Below, one piece after another: positions 21,356 through 32,937 of a DNA stretch of 64,000 nt (the stretch's first letter is position 1; each line of letters begins with the position of its first letter). The position numbers and the translations under genes were made by a program. The notes beneath the pieces were generated by a model. The model was not told the DNA's origin, did no database searches, and saw only the letters and a program-made list of their open reading frames with translations. The stretch is from Phytophthora quininea (lineage: Eukaryota > Oomycota > Peronosporomycetes > Peronosporales > Peronosporaceae): assembly GCA_011947345.1 (NCBI GenBank), contig JAAVTG010000152.1, forward strand, positions 1-64,000, given 5' to 3'.

Positions 21356-22934
21356 CGCTGCTTGATGATGGGACGAAGAGCTCCAATAACGAAACGACGT
21401 TAAGTTAAGTTACTCGGCAGAGGATTTGGTGAAAACAGGTGGGTGGGTTTTAGCCAATAGAAACACGAGGATGGCGCTGGCGACGTGGTAAAATGGCTAC
21501 GTTTGCGATGGGATGTAGCCATGTCTGCTAGTCAACTGAAGTTCGGTTGACGAACCACCACGTTGTAGTTGGCTTTTTCGGCAGTGGATAAGTGACGGCG
21601 AAGTGTTTGATAGTGCTGGAGTAGTTTGGCCTCCGTTCGATGATGCAAATCAAAGGTTGTGGTCATCTGCAGCAATGGCTGACGGCTTGCATTTCACCGC
21701 TCTGGCTTGCAATGCTATGCAGCCAGAGTTTGCGAGCCCCGTGATGACACCAGCGGAAAGCGCTGGCTGTGACGACCGCCACTTTGCAATTCGCATCGCG
21801 TGACAAGCACACTCTCAAGAACTTCTTCAAGAGCCGTTTTCGACGACTGCGATGGAGCCCGCTGACGCTGTGACCGCCTCGATCGTCGGCAAGCTGTACG
21901 ACGGCGTGATCTCAGTCGTGTCATATTTTGCGGTCGAGTACACGACTAACTGGAACTGGCACCTCGAGGAGCTCGGTGCATTAATCCCTGCCGCCAGACC
22001 CTAGTCGACTCAAGAAGTAGACACGTGTGGGTGTGAACTTCACTTCGAGCCGACTGGAGTATTTGTACGAGCGACTGAGCACGGCGTCGCTGCTTTCGTA
22101 ATTTATCGGTAACATGATCTGCACGATGAAAACTGTTCCGTGTTCTTTGTTTGTTGACGTGAGAATGGATTGACGGGGACGAAGAAGCCTGCAACCAAAG
22201 CTAATGAAGCAACCAGGACAGGTTCGTAACCACGGAGGCTGACAAGCATTTCACAAGCACATTGTGTTTGACTAACATTTTTTTTTACGCAGACAGGAAA
22301 CAACAGTAGCTTGGTGGTGGGGATTGCCACGGTGTGTCGGATCTTCACTCGAAACCGAGATGTAACAGCTGTAGCTGACAAGCTTGAGTACAGCGATGCT
22401 TTTTGTCGAGGTTGTCACTTCACGTGGAGATGTTAGATGCCCCACTCAGGTACCAGCAGACCCAGGTCGGGCACGTCCCAGCGCAGGAAAGCCGCCAGCA
22501 ACGGGATCGCTGTCGCGAATGCTCCAACCAGGCTACCGAGGGCTGCATCGGCTTCCGAGGCGAAGTTGTTCATAGTCTTGTCGGGGTTGTTGGCGGTAAA
22601 ATTGGAGAATGAGCAGGACCGCCCGAAACAACCGCGCAGTCGACCAGCTAAATGGACTACCACTGCGAGTCACCTGTGATGTGAAATCAGCGGGCTCCAC
22701 TTGACGGCTTTTACAAACTCACCGGATCCAACATGCGCATGTGCCATATGCCGCTTCCACATTTGTTTCCCTCGTTTGGCGTGGACATCAAACTGTTTTG
22801 GTCTACTTCCGATAATCAAACACTTTTATATTGGACAAAAGTTTTTAATCGACAGGCTACAAGATACTTGCTGCCATCGGCTCAAACGCTTCTCGATGGT
22901 GCAGGAACATCCAGTCTGAAAACTCCCAGCGTCG
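21356..22934. other. Long spacer with two short coding-like fragments
   Basis: A 50-codon frame at 21852-22004 (+, MEPADAVTASIVGKLYDGVI) has GC-rich codons and may be an exon or gene fragment. On the minus strand about 22433-22573 a 46-codon frame (MNNFASEADAALGSLVGAF) contains one hydrophobic segment. Neither matches a family I know. The remainder looks non-coding. Confidence 0.3.
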
Positions 22935-24641
22935 CTATGGAATGCGGCAGAATCTTAGAGCAGTGGCGACATCGCAGTTGTTGCGCGCCTGGTGGAGAAA
23001 GAACGCAACGTCAAAGTGGCCGCGGACCACAGCAGCACTGAGACCGCGAGAAGTGCACCCTTCTAAGCGATTCGCGTCCAACCAGCGAACCACCTCCAAG
23101 CGCCCCGCTTCAGCGGCCCCGTCCATTGCTGCAGTTGTGCATCCCTCGGTCCGATTCTCATGTAACCATTTCACAACGTTGAGGTGGTTGTACTGAGCAG
23201 CTTTGTTCATGGCTCGAGTGGTGCAGCCTTCCGTTCGATTCGAATGCAACCACTGGACGACCTCCAGGTGGCCATTCCTCGCAGCGTTGTCCACTGCAGA
23301 CTCTGTACAGCCCTCAGTTCGATTGGCATGGAGCCACTTTACCACTTCAATGTGTCCGCGCTTAGCTGCAGCGTCCATCGCCACATTAGTGCATCCTTCG
23401 GTTCTGTTGGCACTCAGCCACTGCACAACGTCCAAGCGGCCTCTTTCCGCAGCCGAGTTCATTGCAACCACCGTGCAACCTTCCGTGCAATGTTCGTGCA
23501 GCCACTTGACAACGTCGAGATGGCCATTCTCAGCTGCATTGTTCATGGCGGCGACGGTGCAGCCTTCTTCCGACGAATTCTCGTGCAACCATTGCACGAC
23601 TTCGAGATATCCGCCTCGTGCAGCCGCATCGATAGCGTTTCCGGGTTCCTCTGGCGAGTTGGTTTGCAGCCACTTGATGATCTCAAGATGTCCACCCGAA
23701 GCTGCAGAACAGACTGAATGTTGAAAACATCCCCGCACATTGCTAGAACGAAGCAACTGAACGATCTCCAGACGCCCGTTCTCAGCAGCCTCAGCATCAG
23801 CAAGACAGGCATCGCATTTGTCCAAGTGATTGGTAAGCAGCCACTGCAGCATTTCGACGCGGTTGTTTGAACTTGCTGACCCGAGAAAAATAGGTATCTT
23901 CTCCACTTCCGCTGCGTCGTGCTGTGCAATCCACCTGACCATCTCGAGGCTCCCCGAGTCCACTGCAGCTTTGATAAATGCCCACGGGTTGGCCCCGACA
24001 GACAAACTACATACCCATTTGAGCAACTCTAGATTCCCCGTCCTTGCGGCAGGAAAAAGCCACCGACTCACCACCGGTCGGAGCGTCCGGGCGTGCAGCC
24101 ACTTGGCCAGCTCAAAGTGGTTCCCCTCGATGGCAGCCACCACCGCGTCGTCTTCCCACCACGTATCTCCGCGGTTGGCAACGAGCCAGTGCAAGATCTC
24201 GGACCGACCAAGTTTAGCCGCTCGGTTTACTACGTGGCGACCGACTCGGCAGCCTGTGAAGTGGGTCGACAGCATCTGCACTAGCTGCAAGTTGTCGAAC
24301 GTCACGGCCTTGGACATGGCCTTGATAAACTGCCAGGTCCGAAAGTGCGGATGGCGTTTGCTGCTATTGCCAGGCTCCAGTTTGTCCTTCTTGATGAGTC
24401 GTTGGGCCAAGTGAGGCAGATTGGCAGTGCACGCACGGACGATCGTCCAGTGTGGAGAAAAGTCGAGGAAGTCGTGGACGTTGGCGATGACGTGGGGTAA
24501 ACGAAGTACGCCGGGGCCTTGCCGACACACTACCCATACGCAGGTTAGAGGCGGAAGCTCGGAGGCGATGGCGTTGGGCGGCGAGGGTTCCACTAGACGA
24601 GGTCGCTTGGACTTGGATGTCATGTTGATGATGGAATCCAT
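22935..24641 (-). CDS. Ankyrin-repeat protein 1 (EGCT-type repeats)
   Basis: An unbroken 568-codon gene starts at MDSIINMTSKSKRPR. After an N-terminal cap (PGVLRLPHVIANVHDFLDF) the protein is built of ankyrin repeats, with a run of very regular 33-residue units of the form AAxxGHLEVVKWLHxNRTEGCT from about residue 300 to the end. Such proteins are protein-interaction scaffolds; no enzymatic domain, signal peptide or membrane segment is present. It is one of three related genes here (with 28305-29740 and 31195-32462). Regular repeats of this kind are an expanded family in oomycetes. Specific function unknown. Confidence 0.9.
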   Translation of the reverse strand: MDSIINMTSKSKRPRLVEPSPPNAIASELPPLTCVWVVCRQGPGVLRLPHVIANVHDFLDFSPHWTIVRACTANLPHLAQRLIKKDKLEPGNSSKRHPHFRTWQFIKAMSKAVTFDNLQLVQMLSTHFTGCRVGRHVVNRAAKLGRSEILHWLVANRGDTWWEDDAVVAAIEGNHFELAKWLHARTLRPVVSRWLFPAARTGNLELLKWVCSLSVGANPWAFIKAAVDSGSLEMVRWIAQHDAAEVEKIPIFLGSASSNNRVEMLQWLLTNHLDKCDACLADAEAAENGRLEIVQLLRSSNVRGCFQHSVCSAASGGHLEIIKWLQTNSPEEPGNAIDAAARGGYLEVVQWLHENSSEEGCTVAAMNNAAENGHLDVVKWLHEHCTEGCTVVAMNSAAERGRLDVVQWLSANRTEGCTNVAMDAAAKRGHIEVVKWLHANRTEGCTESAVDNAARNGHLEVVQWLHSNRTEGCTTRAMNKAAQYNHLNVVKWLHENRTEGCTTAAMDGAAEAGRLEVVRWLDANRLEGCTSRGLSAAVVRGHFDVAFFLHQARNNCDVATALRFCRIP

Positions 24642-24906
24642 CAGTTGGGTTCAAAACTGGAGGGATGACTATATTTGAGTGATTTTGCTATGAATATCGG
24701 CGCGAGTTCATTCATTGCCTGTTTGTGGCGGGGCAGCCCACATCTGATGCAGTGTGGCAACATTCATGTTTCTCCGTCCGCATTGAGCAAATGGTTAAAT
24801 TGTTGCGAAGTTTTCTTCCGCGCGCTGGCGGCGCGCGGGTTGTGCGCTACGATCCTGCCCAAAACAACACCCCACAACTTTTTCGGCCAAGGAGCTTCTG
24901 ATGGGA

Positions 24907-25251
24907 TCATGAATTCCGGAGGAGGGACCGCATCACCGTCTCGTATATGTCGAGCAGCGGATCATCAGACTTCTTCCACGGCTCATCGATAGCTCGAACG
25001 GTTGCTCCAAGCGGCATCACCCCAGCCTTCTCTGGCCACGGTGGACAAGAAGGAACGATAAACTCTCGCTCCACGATGCAGTGATGGAACTCATCGCAAT
25101 ACACTTTCAACGATGGGAGAATCCGATCTCTCGAATCCCGTTCAGAGATCAAACTCGAAGCAAAAGCCCATCTCTTCGAGCGCTTGACTCGACGCCTCCA
25201 TTTGCGCAGCATAGTACGTCTTCCAACGGATGCTATTGACCGCAATCCCAA
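24907..25251 (-). pseudogene. Remnant of a helicase-associated-domain-type repeat protein
   Basis: The peptide EREFIVPSCPPWPEKAGVMPLGATVRAI matches the F-VP--PPWPE---G-PLG--V--IR motif of the helicase-associated (HA) repeat proteins common in stramenopiles. Just upstream in another frame, RWKTYYAAQMEASSQALEEMGF is the preceding helix of the same repeat. Only about one and a half repeats are present, so this is a fragment. It ends LLDIYETVMRSLLRNS. Confidence 0.45.
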
Positions 25252-25960
25252 GTCTCAACCCCACGACAGCTTGGGCCACAACTCATCTCCACTCGGCACC
25301 ACAAATTCTTGTGGGATGTCCAAACGACCATGCAGCTTGAGAAAGCGGCGGGGGGCGGCATGATGCGCTCCCTTTACCGAAAGCCCAGGGCGTCTTCGAC
25401 CAAGTCGAGCTTTCTAAAGCCCCCGCCAACTGAATGGAGACATCATTTGCTTTAGCTTGCAGCGAACTTTGTTGACTACCGACCCCAGTCGGTAGCCCCA
25501 GAGTTCCTGAGGCCAGTGAGCGTCCCCACGGGAACGACACAGCTTCGAGTACTGCCGTGCCCCCCTTCATCTCCCTGTAGACTTATAGCGCAGTTGAAGC
25601 CTTGATCTCTCAGCCCCGCAGTCTATCGCCGCTGCTTGTGTCCGTGTCGCCTGCGATTCCATTCTCTAGTTCTGGGACGTCCGCACCTTCCCCTTCCCCA
25701 CGGAAGCTTGACGCGCGACAACCATCGAAAGCAAGCTGAAGCACCTCCCCTGTCCGAGCGGCGCAGCACAGTCGACAGCATTGAATGTTGGAGCAAATCT
25801 GCAACCGCTGCAGATTTGGATTGTAAATTGTAATGAGATAAGATTGGAATAAAATGTATTAGTTATTGAGCTTGTCAAACTCAGTCAGACGCCAGTTAAG
25901 CATAGCAACAATAGATCAAACCCACTCCATCCTGCGCTCGACCGCTGTGATCGATCGATC
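25252..25960. other. Spacer; one small perfect hairpin
   Basis: No recognisable gene. CTACCGAC-CCCA-GTCGGTAG at about 25475-25494 is a perfect 8-bp stem with a 4-base loop; its role is unknown. Confidence 0.35.
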
Positions 25961-26779
25961 TTACTCCTCCATAGACGTGTCCTCCGTCGACTGCTGCTCT
26001 GTTAGCTTCTTCTTCTCATTCTGCTTCGGCTGCTGCTCCTCTTCCTTCTGCTTAATGGTCTTCTTCTGGGCCTCTCCGAACGGCGTCTGCTGCCACAGCG
26101 CCTCGAACTCTTCGGGGTGCCACTCGAGCACACCGACTCGTGCTGGCCCTCGTCGTCCGCGCTCAGGCGGTTCCACGTCGTGCGCAGCTTTTGTCCTCCA
26201 CCTGACGCTCGTGCACGGCTTTCAGGCGGCCAGTCGAGTCTTCGTAGCGACGACGCGTGCTGGTGACACGTCGGCCTTTATCGTCCACGATGGACGAGTC
26301 GCTGAACGAGTAGGACGAGAAGGCGCGGCGGTGTTGGCTCTGGGTGTGGCTGCCATCAGCGGTCACCTTAGGGCTGCCGCTGTTGCTCTTCTTGACTGAC
26401 TTGGCCTTGTCATGAAACGTGGTCTTGCCAGCCCCAGTCTTGCTACTCTTGGTAGTGGTCTTATTGCGGTCGTTATCGGGGACAGCTTCAGCCTCAACAG
26501 ACTCGTTGGTGGCAGGTTCCATCTCGGCGTCATTGTCGTCGTCGTGGACTTGACGCTGCTTCGTCTGCGGTCTCTGCTCGCGAGCCAGCACCGGCAGGTC
26601 GCGGAAGAAGTCATCATCGTCCACGTTGCTGGGTGCTGCCAGCATCTCGCTGCGCAGGTCGAACGGAAGCGCGAGCGCATCATGAGGTCGCCCATGTGCT
26701 CGAGCTCCATCATGGACTGCTCCAGCGACGACATGGGGTACCAGAAGGTCGGTCGGACGAGATCCCACGAGCTGAACAT
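25961..26779 (-). CDS. Mlf1-like (myeloid leukemia factor family) protein, frameshifted
   Basis: The start MFSSWDLVRPTFWYPM at 26779 is followed by an acidic FFRDLPVL segment, a low-complexity Asp/Lys/Thr stretch and the conserved block AFSSYSFSDSSIVDDKGRRV to TGRLKAVHERQVEDKKLRTTW, which resembles the Mlf1IP family core. The tail is a Lys/Glu/Gln-rich coil ending EDTSMEE. Mlf-type proteins shuttle between nucleus and cytoplasm and associate with protein quality control. Three single-base losses (GG at 26665-26666, T run at 26189-26192, and near 26133) put the parts in different frames; each repair yields continuous homologous text. The family call is moderate. Confidence 0.5.
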
Positions 26780-27421
26780 GGTTGCGTGAAGTAGTTGGCT
26801 TGTAGACGTGTAGCTTGTGTAGTAGATGGCAAGTTTGGAAATGAGCTCGATGACCGACTGACAGAAGATCGTGATCCGACTGCTTCAACGTCGACGGCAA
26901 AACTTTTGAGTCGTGTCTCAGAATTTGGGCAGACTTCTAGAACGACCTCGAAATCAAGCGACTCTAGCGACTGCGGTGGTCGAGACTGCCATGGCTCGTA
27001 CTTGAATAAACTTGATTGTCACCTTGACTATACGGGAATAACACCATCCTTGTGGAAGCTGCCACTTGCCGTGGTTCAGATGTACCTGAAAGGAAGGTTC
27101 TACCCTTTTCGAGAATTTGGACAGACACAAAATTGACTGGAGAAAAGTATGCGGCGCAAAATTCCGCTGGACGACGATCGAAGATTCGATAACGTTGAAG
27201 TGATCTTGGCGCTCGCTCGACACACACACGGCCCCTCCCTAATAGACCCAAATGCAAGTATTTGCTGCACAACAGCTGCAGCAATGATATCGGCGATGGC
27301 CCGTGGACAAGCATTCGCCCCGGACAATCTCAATTAGAGGCGGAATACGCTTGACTGCTTGCGAAAGGATGCATTTTGTTAATATTGCTGTCTTTCATCG
27401 AGGCGTTTAGACATTACCGCA
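26780..27421. other. Spacer upstream of the Mlf1-like gene
   Basis: No supported gene. Two near copies of GAATTTGG(G/A)CAGAC lie at about 26923 and 27111. Short frames on both strands look random. Confidence 0.35.
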
Positions 27422-28059
27422 CTACACAGCAGCCTTGTACGGGGTAGTATCAACAGCCACGGCAGAATCCGTCGAGTTGATGGCCAACGCGACGTCAATC
27501 GCTTCAGGCACCTCCGCTGGCACCTCGGCACTTTCGTAGTTGCACGACTCACTCGAGCTCTTGCCAAAGTCCTGCGTCCAGTAGTGCTTGTAAGTGCTGC
27601 CCTCGTTGTACGCATACGCCGTGCCGAACATGGTGTAGTTGCCGAGAATGTTGGCGCGATGGCCGCTCGAGTTCATCCACGACACCATCACGGCAGCGAC
27701 GTCTTTCTGGCCGCCAGCGATGTTCTCGCCCAGCGCGTTCCACTTGTAGCCGGTGGCTGTAATTCGAGAAGCCATCGTCGATCCGTCCGACCCTGTGTGG
27801 CTCATAAAGTTGTTGAACGCCATGTCGTTTGACTGTCGCGTCGCTGCGGCCATTAACTGGGAACTCAAACACAGCGCTGGCAATCCCTGGCAGCACGCTC
27901 GCTGTTGACTCGGCTCAGCATGCTGTAGACGTATTGGCTCGGCGCTGAGTAAGTTGACACAAGCTGCCGCGGTTCGTAGCGGAGGTTTTCAGCGGCGCTC
28001 GAACTTCCGGTCAAAATGGCGAGAAAGCCCATCAGAGACGCTTGAGTGAGAGACACCAT
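27422..28059 (-). CDS. Secreted CAP/PR-1-like (SCP) domain protein
   Basis: The ATG at 28059 opens a signal peptide (MVSLTQASLMGFLAILTGSSSAAENL). The mature part is a CAP domain: LSRVNSERAA at the first helix, MAFNNFMSHTGSDGS, then GYKWNALGENIAGG, VMVSWMNSSGHRANILG and YKHYWTQDFG, which are the canonical HxGS, GEN(I/L), W..S.GHR.N(I/L) and YW.Q.FG motifs. A threonine/alanine-rich tail follows. CAP proteins are secreted; in oomycetes they are common in the extracellular proteome, with roles often proposed in sterol binding or host contact. One missing base at the GG of 27889-27890 separates the signal-peptide frame from the domain. About 212 residues. Confidence 0.8.
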
Positions 28060-28304
28060 CGTTGCTTGGACTGCTTTGTGGGGCTGCAAATTGAAGAGTG
28101 TCAATTCTCCTAGGTCGCTTGCTTCGCCAGCCTCGGTGCTTATGTGAATCACCAATATACTTAGGACTGTGATCAAGTTCAACGGCACGATCACCTTGTC
28201 GAAATAACCGTCTACGGTTTGATTCTGCCATTTTCGGCGCCAGCGCGTAGAAGTAGCGTAGAAAGTGGTTGCCGGAGGTGCGTTGGTGCCGCTGTCGCCT
28301 GACA

Positions 28305-29740
28305 CTACAATGCGAAAATACTCGCCCACACCTCTTGAAGCTCACCAGGGTGGTGCATGTACATCCAATCGACAAACTCCCATCGCCGTTCGGTCTCGGG
28401 GCAGTACCTCAAGACAGAAGCGATATCGCATCTGCTGTCTGTCTGATGGAGAAACCAAGCAACGTCGAAATGTCTGTGCAGCACTGCAGCATGGATCGCT
28501 CGACTGCTGCAATCTTCGCGGCGGTGATGATGCAGCCAGCGAACCACGTCTAACTGTCCTTGCATCGCCGCATTCTCCATTGCGGCAGTAGCGCAACCTT
28601 CTGGTCGATTGGCAAGGAGCCACTTGACCACGGCCAAGTGTCCATTCCCCGCAGCCTTGTTCACTGCATCCACCGTACAACCTTCGAGACGACTGAAGTG
28701 GAGCCAGATGATGACGTCCAAATGTCCATTTGCAGCAGCCAGGTCCATCGCCTTCGTTGTGCAGCCCTCGGTTCTGTTCCCGCTCAGCCATTTCACAACG
28801 TCTAGGTGGCCATGTTCGGCGGCCTTATCGATCGCGTCGACTGTACATCCGCCCGAAGAGTTTCCATGCAGCCCCTTTACGACATCGAGCAACCCACCGC
28901 TCGCTGCAGCATCGATAGCGAAGCCAGGATCCTCCTCCACGTTTTCATCCAACTTGGTAATGTCGAGCATTTTATTGCTGGCGAACAAACATGACTCGCC
29001 AAGTAGATCGTATCCGTCTTGCTCTCTGATCCACGTCACCATGTCGAGATGTTCTTGGTTAGCAGCATTTTGCACAGCCACCCAGGGATTGTTGTCCTTG
29101 GAGCGACTGCAGACCCACTTTAGTAGCTCCAGATTCCCAGTAATCCCAGCACTTCGAACATCGTCGTTATTGATACAACCCCTGGTGTCATTCGCTCCAG
29201 CCATTTTGCCATTTCCAAGTGACCTCCTTCGATTGCTGCTGTCACTGCTGCGGAGCTCCACAACATGTCGCCGCGGTGAGCGACCAGCCACTGCAAAGTC
29301 TCCAGCTGACCAAGGTTTGCTGCGTGGTCGACAATTCCCGCTGGTATGGCACACCCCGTGAAGAACGTCGACAGCAACTTCACCAGTTCCAAATTCCCGA
29401 ACGTCACTGCTTTGGTCATTCCTCGAGAAAACTGCCACTGTCGATAGCCCGCATCTCGTTTGCCGCTATCACCAGGCTCCAGCATGTCCTGGGCAATGAG
29501 TCGGCGGGTCAAATACAGCAGATTTGAACTACAGGCCTTCGTGATTGTCCACTGCGAGGACCAGTCCAGAAAGTCCTGTATCTTTGTGAGGATATGAGGC
29601 AGTCGCAGCACGTCAGGACCATGAAGACACACCACACGAACGCAGAGCAACTCTTGCAAACTTTCTCGTAAAGTGTCGTCTAGTGCCTTCGACATGAAGT
29701 ACAAGTCATGGTCTCGGTGAAGACTCGTAGAGGTCACCAT
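28305..29740 (-). CDS. Ankyrin-repeat protein 2 (EGCT-type repeats)
   Basis: A close paralogue of ankyrin protein 1: the N-terminal cap HGPDVLRLPHILTKIQDFLDW and TKAVTFGNLELVKLLSTFFT match it segment by segment, followed by GHLDVVKWLSGNRTEGCT-type repeats and the C-terminal cap FDVAWFLHQTDSRCDIASVL. The start is taken as ATG 29740 (MVTSTSLHRDHDLYFMSK); just upstream lies a 21-bp tandem duplication (about 29795-29835). One base is missing near 29165 between MTPGVVSI and DDVRSAGITGNLELL. Scaffold role inferred. Confidence 0.75.
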
Positions 29741-29915
29741 GGCTTCAGTGTCCAGGCACTTGTGCTCTTGAGCGCTGAAACGGAAGTGGGGCCTTTCGTT
29801 GCTACTTCGACGCCTTTCGTTGCTACTTCGACGTCGGTCGAAGACAGCACAACCCAGCCTGAACCCGCTCCTGGGATACTCACCCAAAAATGTAGCTGTC
29901 CTATTCCACTCGTGA

Positions 29916-31213
29916 TCAATGTTTACGAAGGCGTGGCTCGCGGGACCACTGCGCGTTGTGGGACGACACTTCTTCGTGACTTTCGACGCACAAATACGAG
30001 TCTTGAGCCCATTGCGGAGAATGCATCGTGAGGAGCTTTTCCTCAAATTCAGCATCATTCAAACGCTCGTCTATCGGAGTCTGGAACTCGTAACTGCTGA
30101 ACATTGGCCCAGCGTACATGGTGTTGTCGACGACGAAAAATCCCACAAGAGGGTCGCCAACACCGAGATGCAGCACACAACCAGAATCACCATGCTCGAT
30201 CAAGGGAACGTCCGTATGTACATCGACTACCAATACGTCACGCTTGCCTGAGTCCTGCGGGGAATCGTAGAACAGCGCTGGGTACCATCCTCGATACTGT
30301 GACGCGCCACTGCCAAAGCTCTCCTCCATCACGGATTTCAAGAATCTCACGTGATCGTCGTTCAGCTTCTCTTTCGTAGCTTGCACACAGCAATATCTTC
30401 CAGCGACTGCATCGTCAACGCAAAGGTCTCAAACACTGTAGCCGCTCTTTGAAAAGCGTAGGATGCCCTCTGCTCCGAGAGGTCGACCAATACGTTCTGC
30501 GTAATGTCCTTCATTCGTCCGGCCATCTCTCGCATGCACCGCCAGAAAATCGGGTAAGGGTCCACTATGCCGTCCGGGTATTCGCATCTAGTGCCACACG
30601 TATAGCTCTGCTTAGCGTAGAGCACGGAATCATGGCGAAGTTGGGTGAACGATGCGACTTGTATGTTCATTTGACGCTGTTGCCAGACGTCCGAGTGGAA
30701 AGTTGCAGCAGCATTTGGCGATGACTTCGATAGCGATCTGAGAGCTCGGAGCCACAGTGTACTGATGCTCGCAGTTTTGTTCGTATACGTGGCGACGTCT
30801 CCAAACTCTTCGTCGATCACTTGGCGTAGTGCGATCAGGTTCGATGTAAATGGAATCCCATCTCTATGCGCCGCAAAGTGTTGCATGAATTTGGCTCCAT
30901 GTTGTTCTATCCTCCGGAGCTTTGACGGGATCGGCATTCAATAGATTAAAGTACTTGCAAGTCCCCAACACGATCGGTGGGGCGTTCGGTGCAGATAGAA
31001 GTGAACTTATGTAAAAGTCTTCTAGCAACCAACCTTCAATGGAATACCCATTTGTGAGCTGCAAATGTTTCGCAATCGCGATCGTGGCCAACTGCAGAAT
31101 CGTAACGTCTTCCCTAAAATCGACAGAAATACCAAGTCGTTTTCGCAACCCCTCGACCATCTTCCGAAGAGGATCATTCTTACCATGCGGTCGACTCGCA
31201 ATACATTGCTTCA
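29916..31213 (-). pseudogene. DUF3160-like protein, 5'-truncated and frame-broken
   Basis: Three consecutive pieces read NDPLRKMVEGLRKRLGISVDF, then LRHDSVLYAKQSYTCGTR and PIFWRCMREMAGRM, then FYDSPQDSGKRDVLVVDVHTDV to the stop at 29916. The YAKQSYT segment, the FWRCM helix and the DVHTDV strand are what I know of the DUF3160 family (found in bacteria and oomycetes; function unknown, usually about 700 residues and often secreted). Here the N-terminal part and signal peptide are missing, because the reading runs into the divergent ankyrin gene 3 at about 31195-31213. Frame breaks occur near 30880 (not a simple -1) and 30380 (-1). Confidence 0.5.
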
Positions 31214-32462
31214 TGCGATCTTGCTGTTGGCCGGAGCCGCTTTGTTGTGGATTTGGCTCGTAGAAATCCAAGGCCGGGTGTGGGTTCTGTCAGCGTTGCT
31301 GTGGCTGATTTTCCACTGCTGGCGACTACTTCTCAGTGATGCCAAAGTGACTGCTAGAATGGTCAATAAAGACAAAGGAAATGCTCGGACGAGGCAGACA
31401 CCAGCAGCAGCGGAAGCGGGGGCTCAAGTGATCCGCAACGAGGAACTATTCCGTCACATCATGACTTTCAAGCGAGGACTTCCGATGTTAGTGCTGGACT
31501 TCAAGCAGGCCAATCTGGACGACTGGTTTAACGTCATAGCACCGCAGGACGAGCACCCTCAAGTCGGGATGCTGCCGAAACTCGCCATTTGCAAGAACAA
31601 CAGCAGGGTGTTCCGTATGCTGCAGTTACTTCAACAATACCCGCACTACCGACGAGACCCGACGTTAAACTTCGGCGACATAAGACGCTTCGCAGTCGTG
31701 GCCGACCGTGTCGACGTGTTGGAGTTTCTGGACCGATACCCTGAAGACAGTCCGAGCAGAATTTGGGACCCACATTTACTGAACGCCGCCATTTATTCGG
31801 GGAAATTGCGAGTTGTCCGGTGGTTGCTTCGAAATCGACCAGAAGCGTGCGCGTCGCTGTCATCCAAGGCAATGAATTCCTCTGCAGCAGGGAACGTTGA
31901 ACTGCTTAAATGTCTGCACCACGAGATCAAAATTGGGTTTACAACCGGAGCAATGAACCTCGCAGCAGAACGAGGCAGCCTCGACATTGTGCGGTTCCTG
32001 CACGGCAACCGCTCGGAAGGTTGTACAGCTCGAGCGATGGATATGGCAGCGCGCAACGGCCACCTCGAAGTCGTTAAATTCCTCCACGAAAATCGATCCG
32101 AAGGCTGCACGACCAGCGCGATGGACGGTGCAGCTCGCAATGGACATTTGAAGGTGGTCGAATTCTTGCACCGTCATCGTATCGAAGGATGCACCACGAC
32201 AGCCATGGACGCTGCGGCGCAATTTAATCGCATGCAGGTTATCGAGTTCTTACACTCATATCGCCGTGAAGGGTGTTCAGAGTGGGCGATGGCTGGTGCT
32301 GCTGCCAATGGCCACTTCGAGATGGTGCGATATCTCCACCGTGAAGTGAAAATCCAACGAATTGGCAGTAGCATCAGTATCGCCATGCAGAACGGCCACT
32401 ACAAAGTGTTCGAGTACTTGTGCAACAATTATCCCGCCAGCACCCACGAATATGGTGACTAG
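31195..32462 (+). CDS. Ankyrin-repeat protein 3 with hydrophobic N-terminus
   Basis: The start is taken at ATG 31195 (MRSTRNTLLHAILLLAGAAL). The first 55 residues contain two hydrophobic stretches (ILLLAGAALLWIWLV, VWVLSALLWLIFHCW) that could anchor it in a membrane. The body has ankyrin repeats, including several GHLEVVKFLHENRSEGCT units at about residues 250-390. The frame is unbroken. An alternative start at MVNKDKGNARTRQ (31360) would remove the hydrophobic part and the small overlap with the truncated DUF3160-like gene. Function unknown. Confidence 0.75.
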
Positions 32463-32937
32463 ATTCATTGTAACGCCCTACATTGTCGATCGGACCTGTT
32501 GTAGTGGGTCTCGATAACTCGGAACACACGATAGGAAGCTGGCGCTTCCTGTAACCTGAGTAGTATTGCTTGCTAGTCTTGAGGTAACTTCTAAAGTGTT
32601 GATCACGCCGTAGATATGCTAAGCTCACTACTGAAGGTCACTCGTCCTCTAACTTCTATGCCAGCTCGGCCTCACGTTCAGTGTGGCCCGATGCAGTGGT
32701 CAAGGCTTGGAAGAACCAGCCACTACACCTGTGCACATATCAGGAAGTGTTCGTTGCAAACATTTTTTATGATGTAAAGCCTAGTTGATTAATGCCGCCC
32801 CTACTACTTTCCTTTGCTGTTTTGGTGGAGTTGTCGGACCGGCGGCCAGCAATGCCTGCAGACGACGCTGCGAGACGACCTGCTTCCTTTAGGTTACCAC
32901 CCGATGGATGGCCCGGCTGGGTAAAATGGATCGGGGA
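32463..32937. other. Region 3' of the Fanzor gene; candidate guide-RNA region
   Basis: No protein-coding signal. In TnpB and Fanzor loci the guide (omega) RNA usually overlaps or follows the 3' end of the nuclease gene, which on the minus strand would be here. GC-rich potential stems are seen (for example around 32820-32930) but I cannot fold it. Stated as a place to look, not as a detected RNA. Confidence 0.2.

Noticed and set aside
23184..23724. Repetitive plus-strand frames of about 175 codons opposite ankyrin gene 1
   Set aside because: Their periodicity is only the reverse complement of the ankyrin repeats.
25475..25494. Perfect hairpin as a terminator
   Set aside because: Rho-independent terminators are not expected in a nuclear eukaryotic genome, and no gene ends there.
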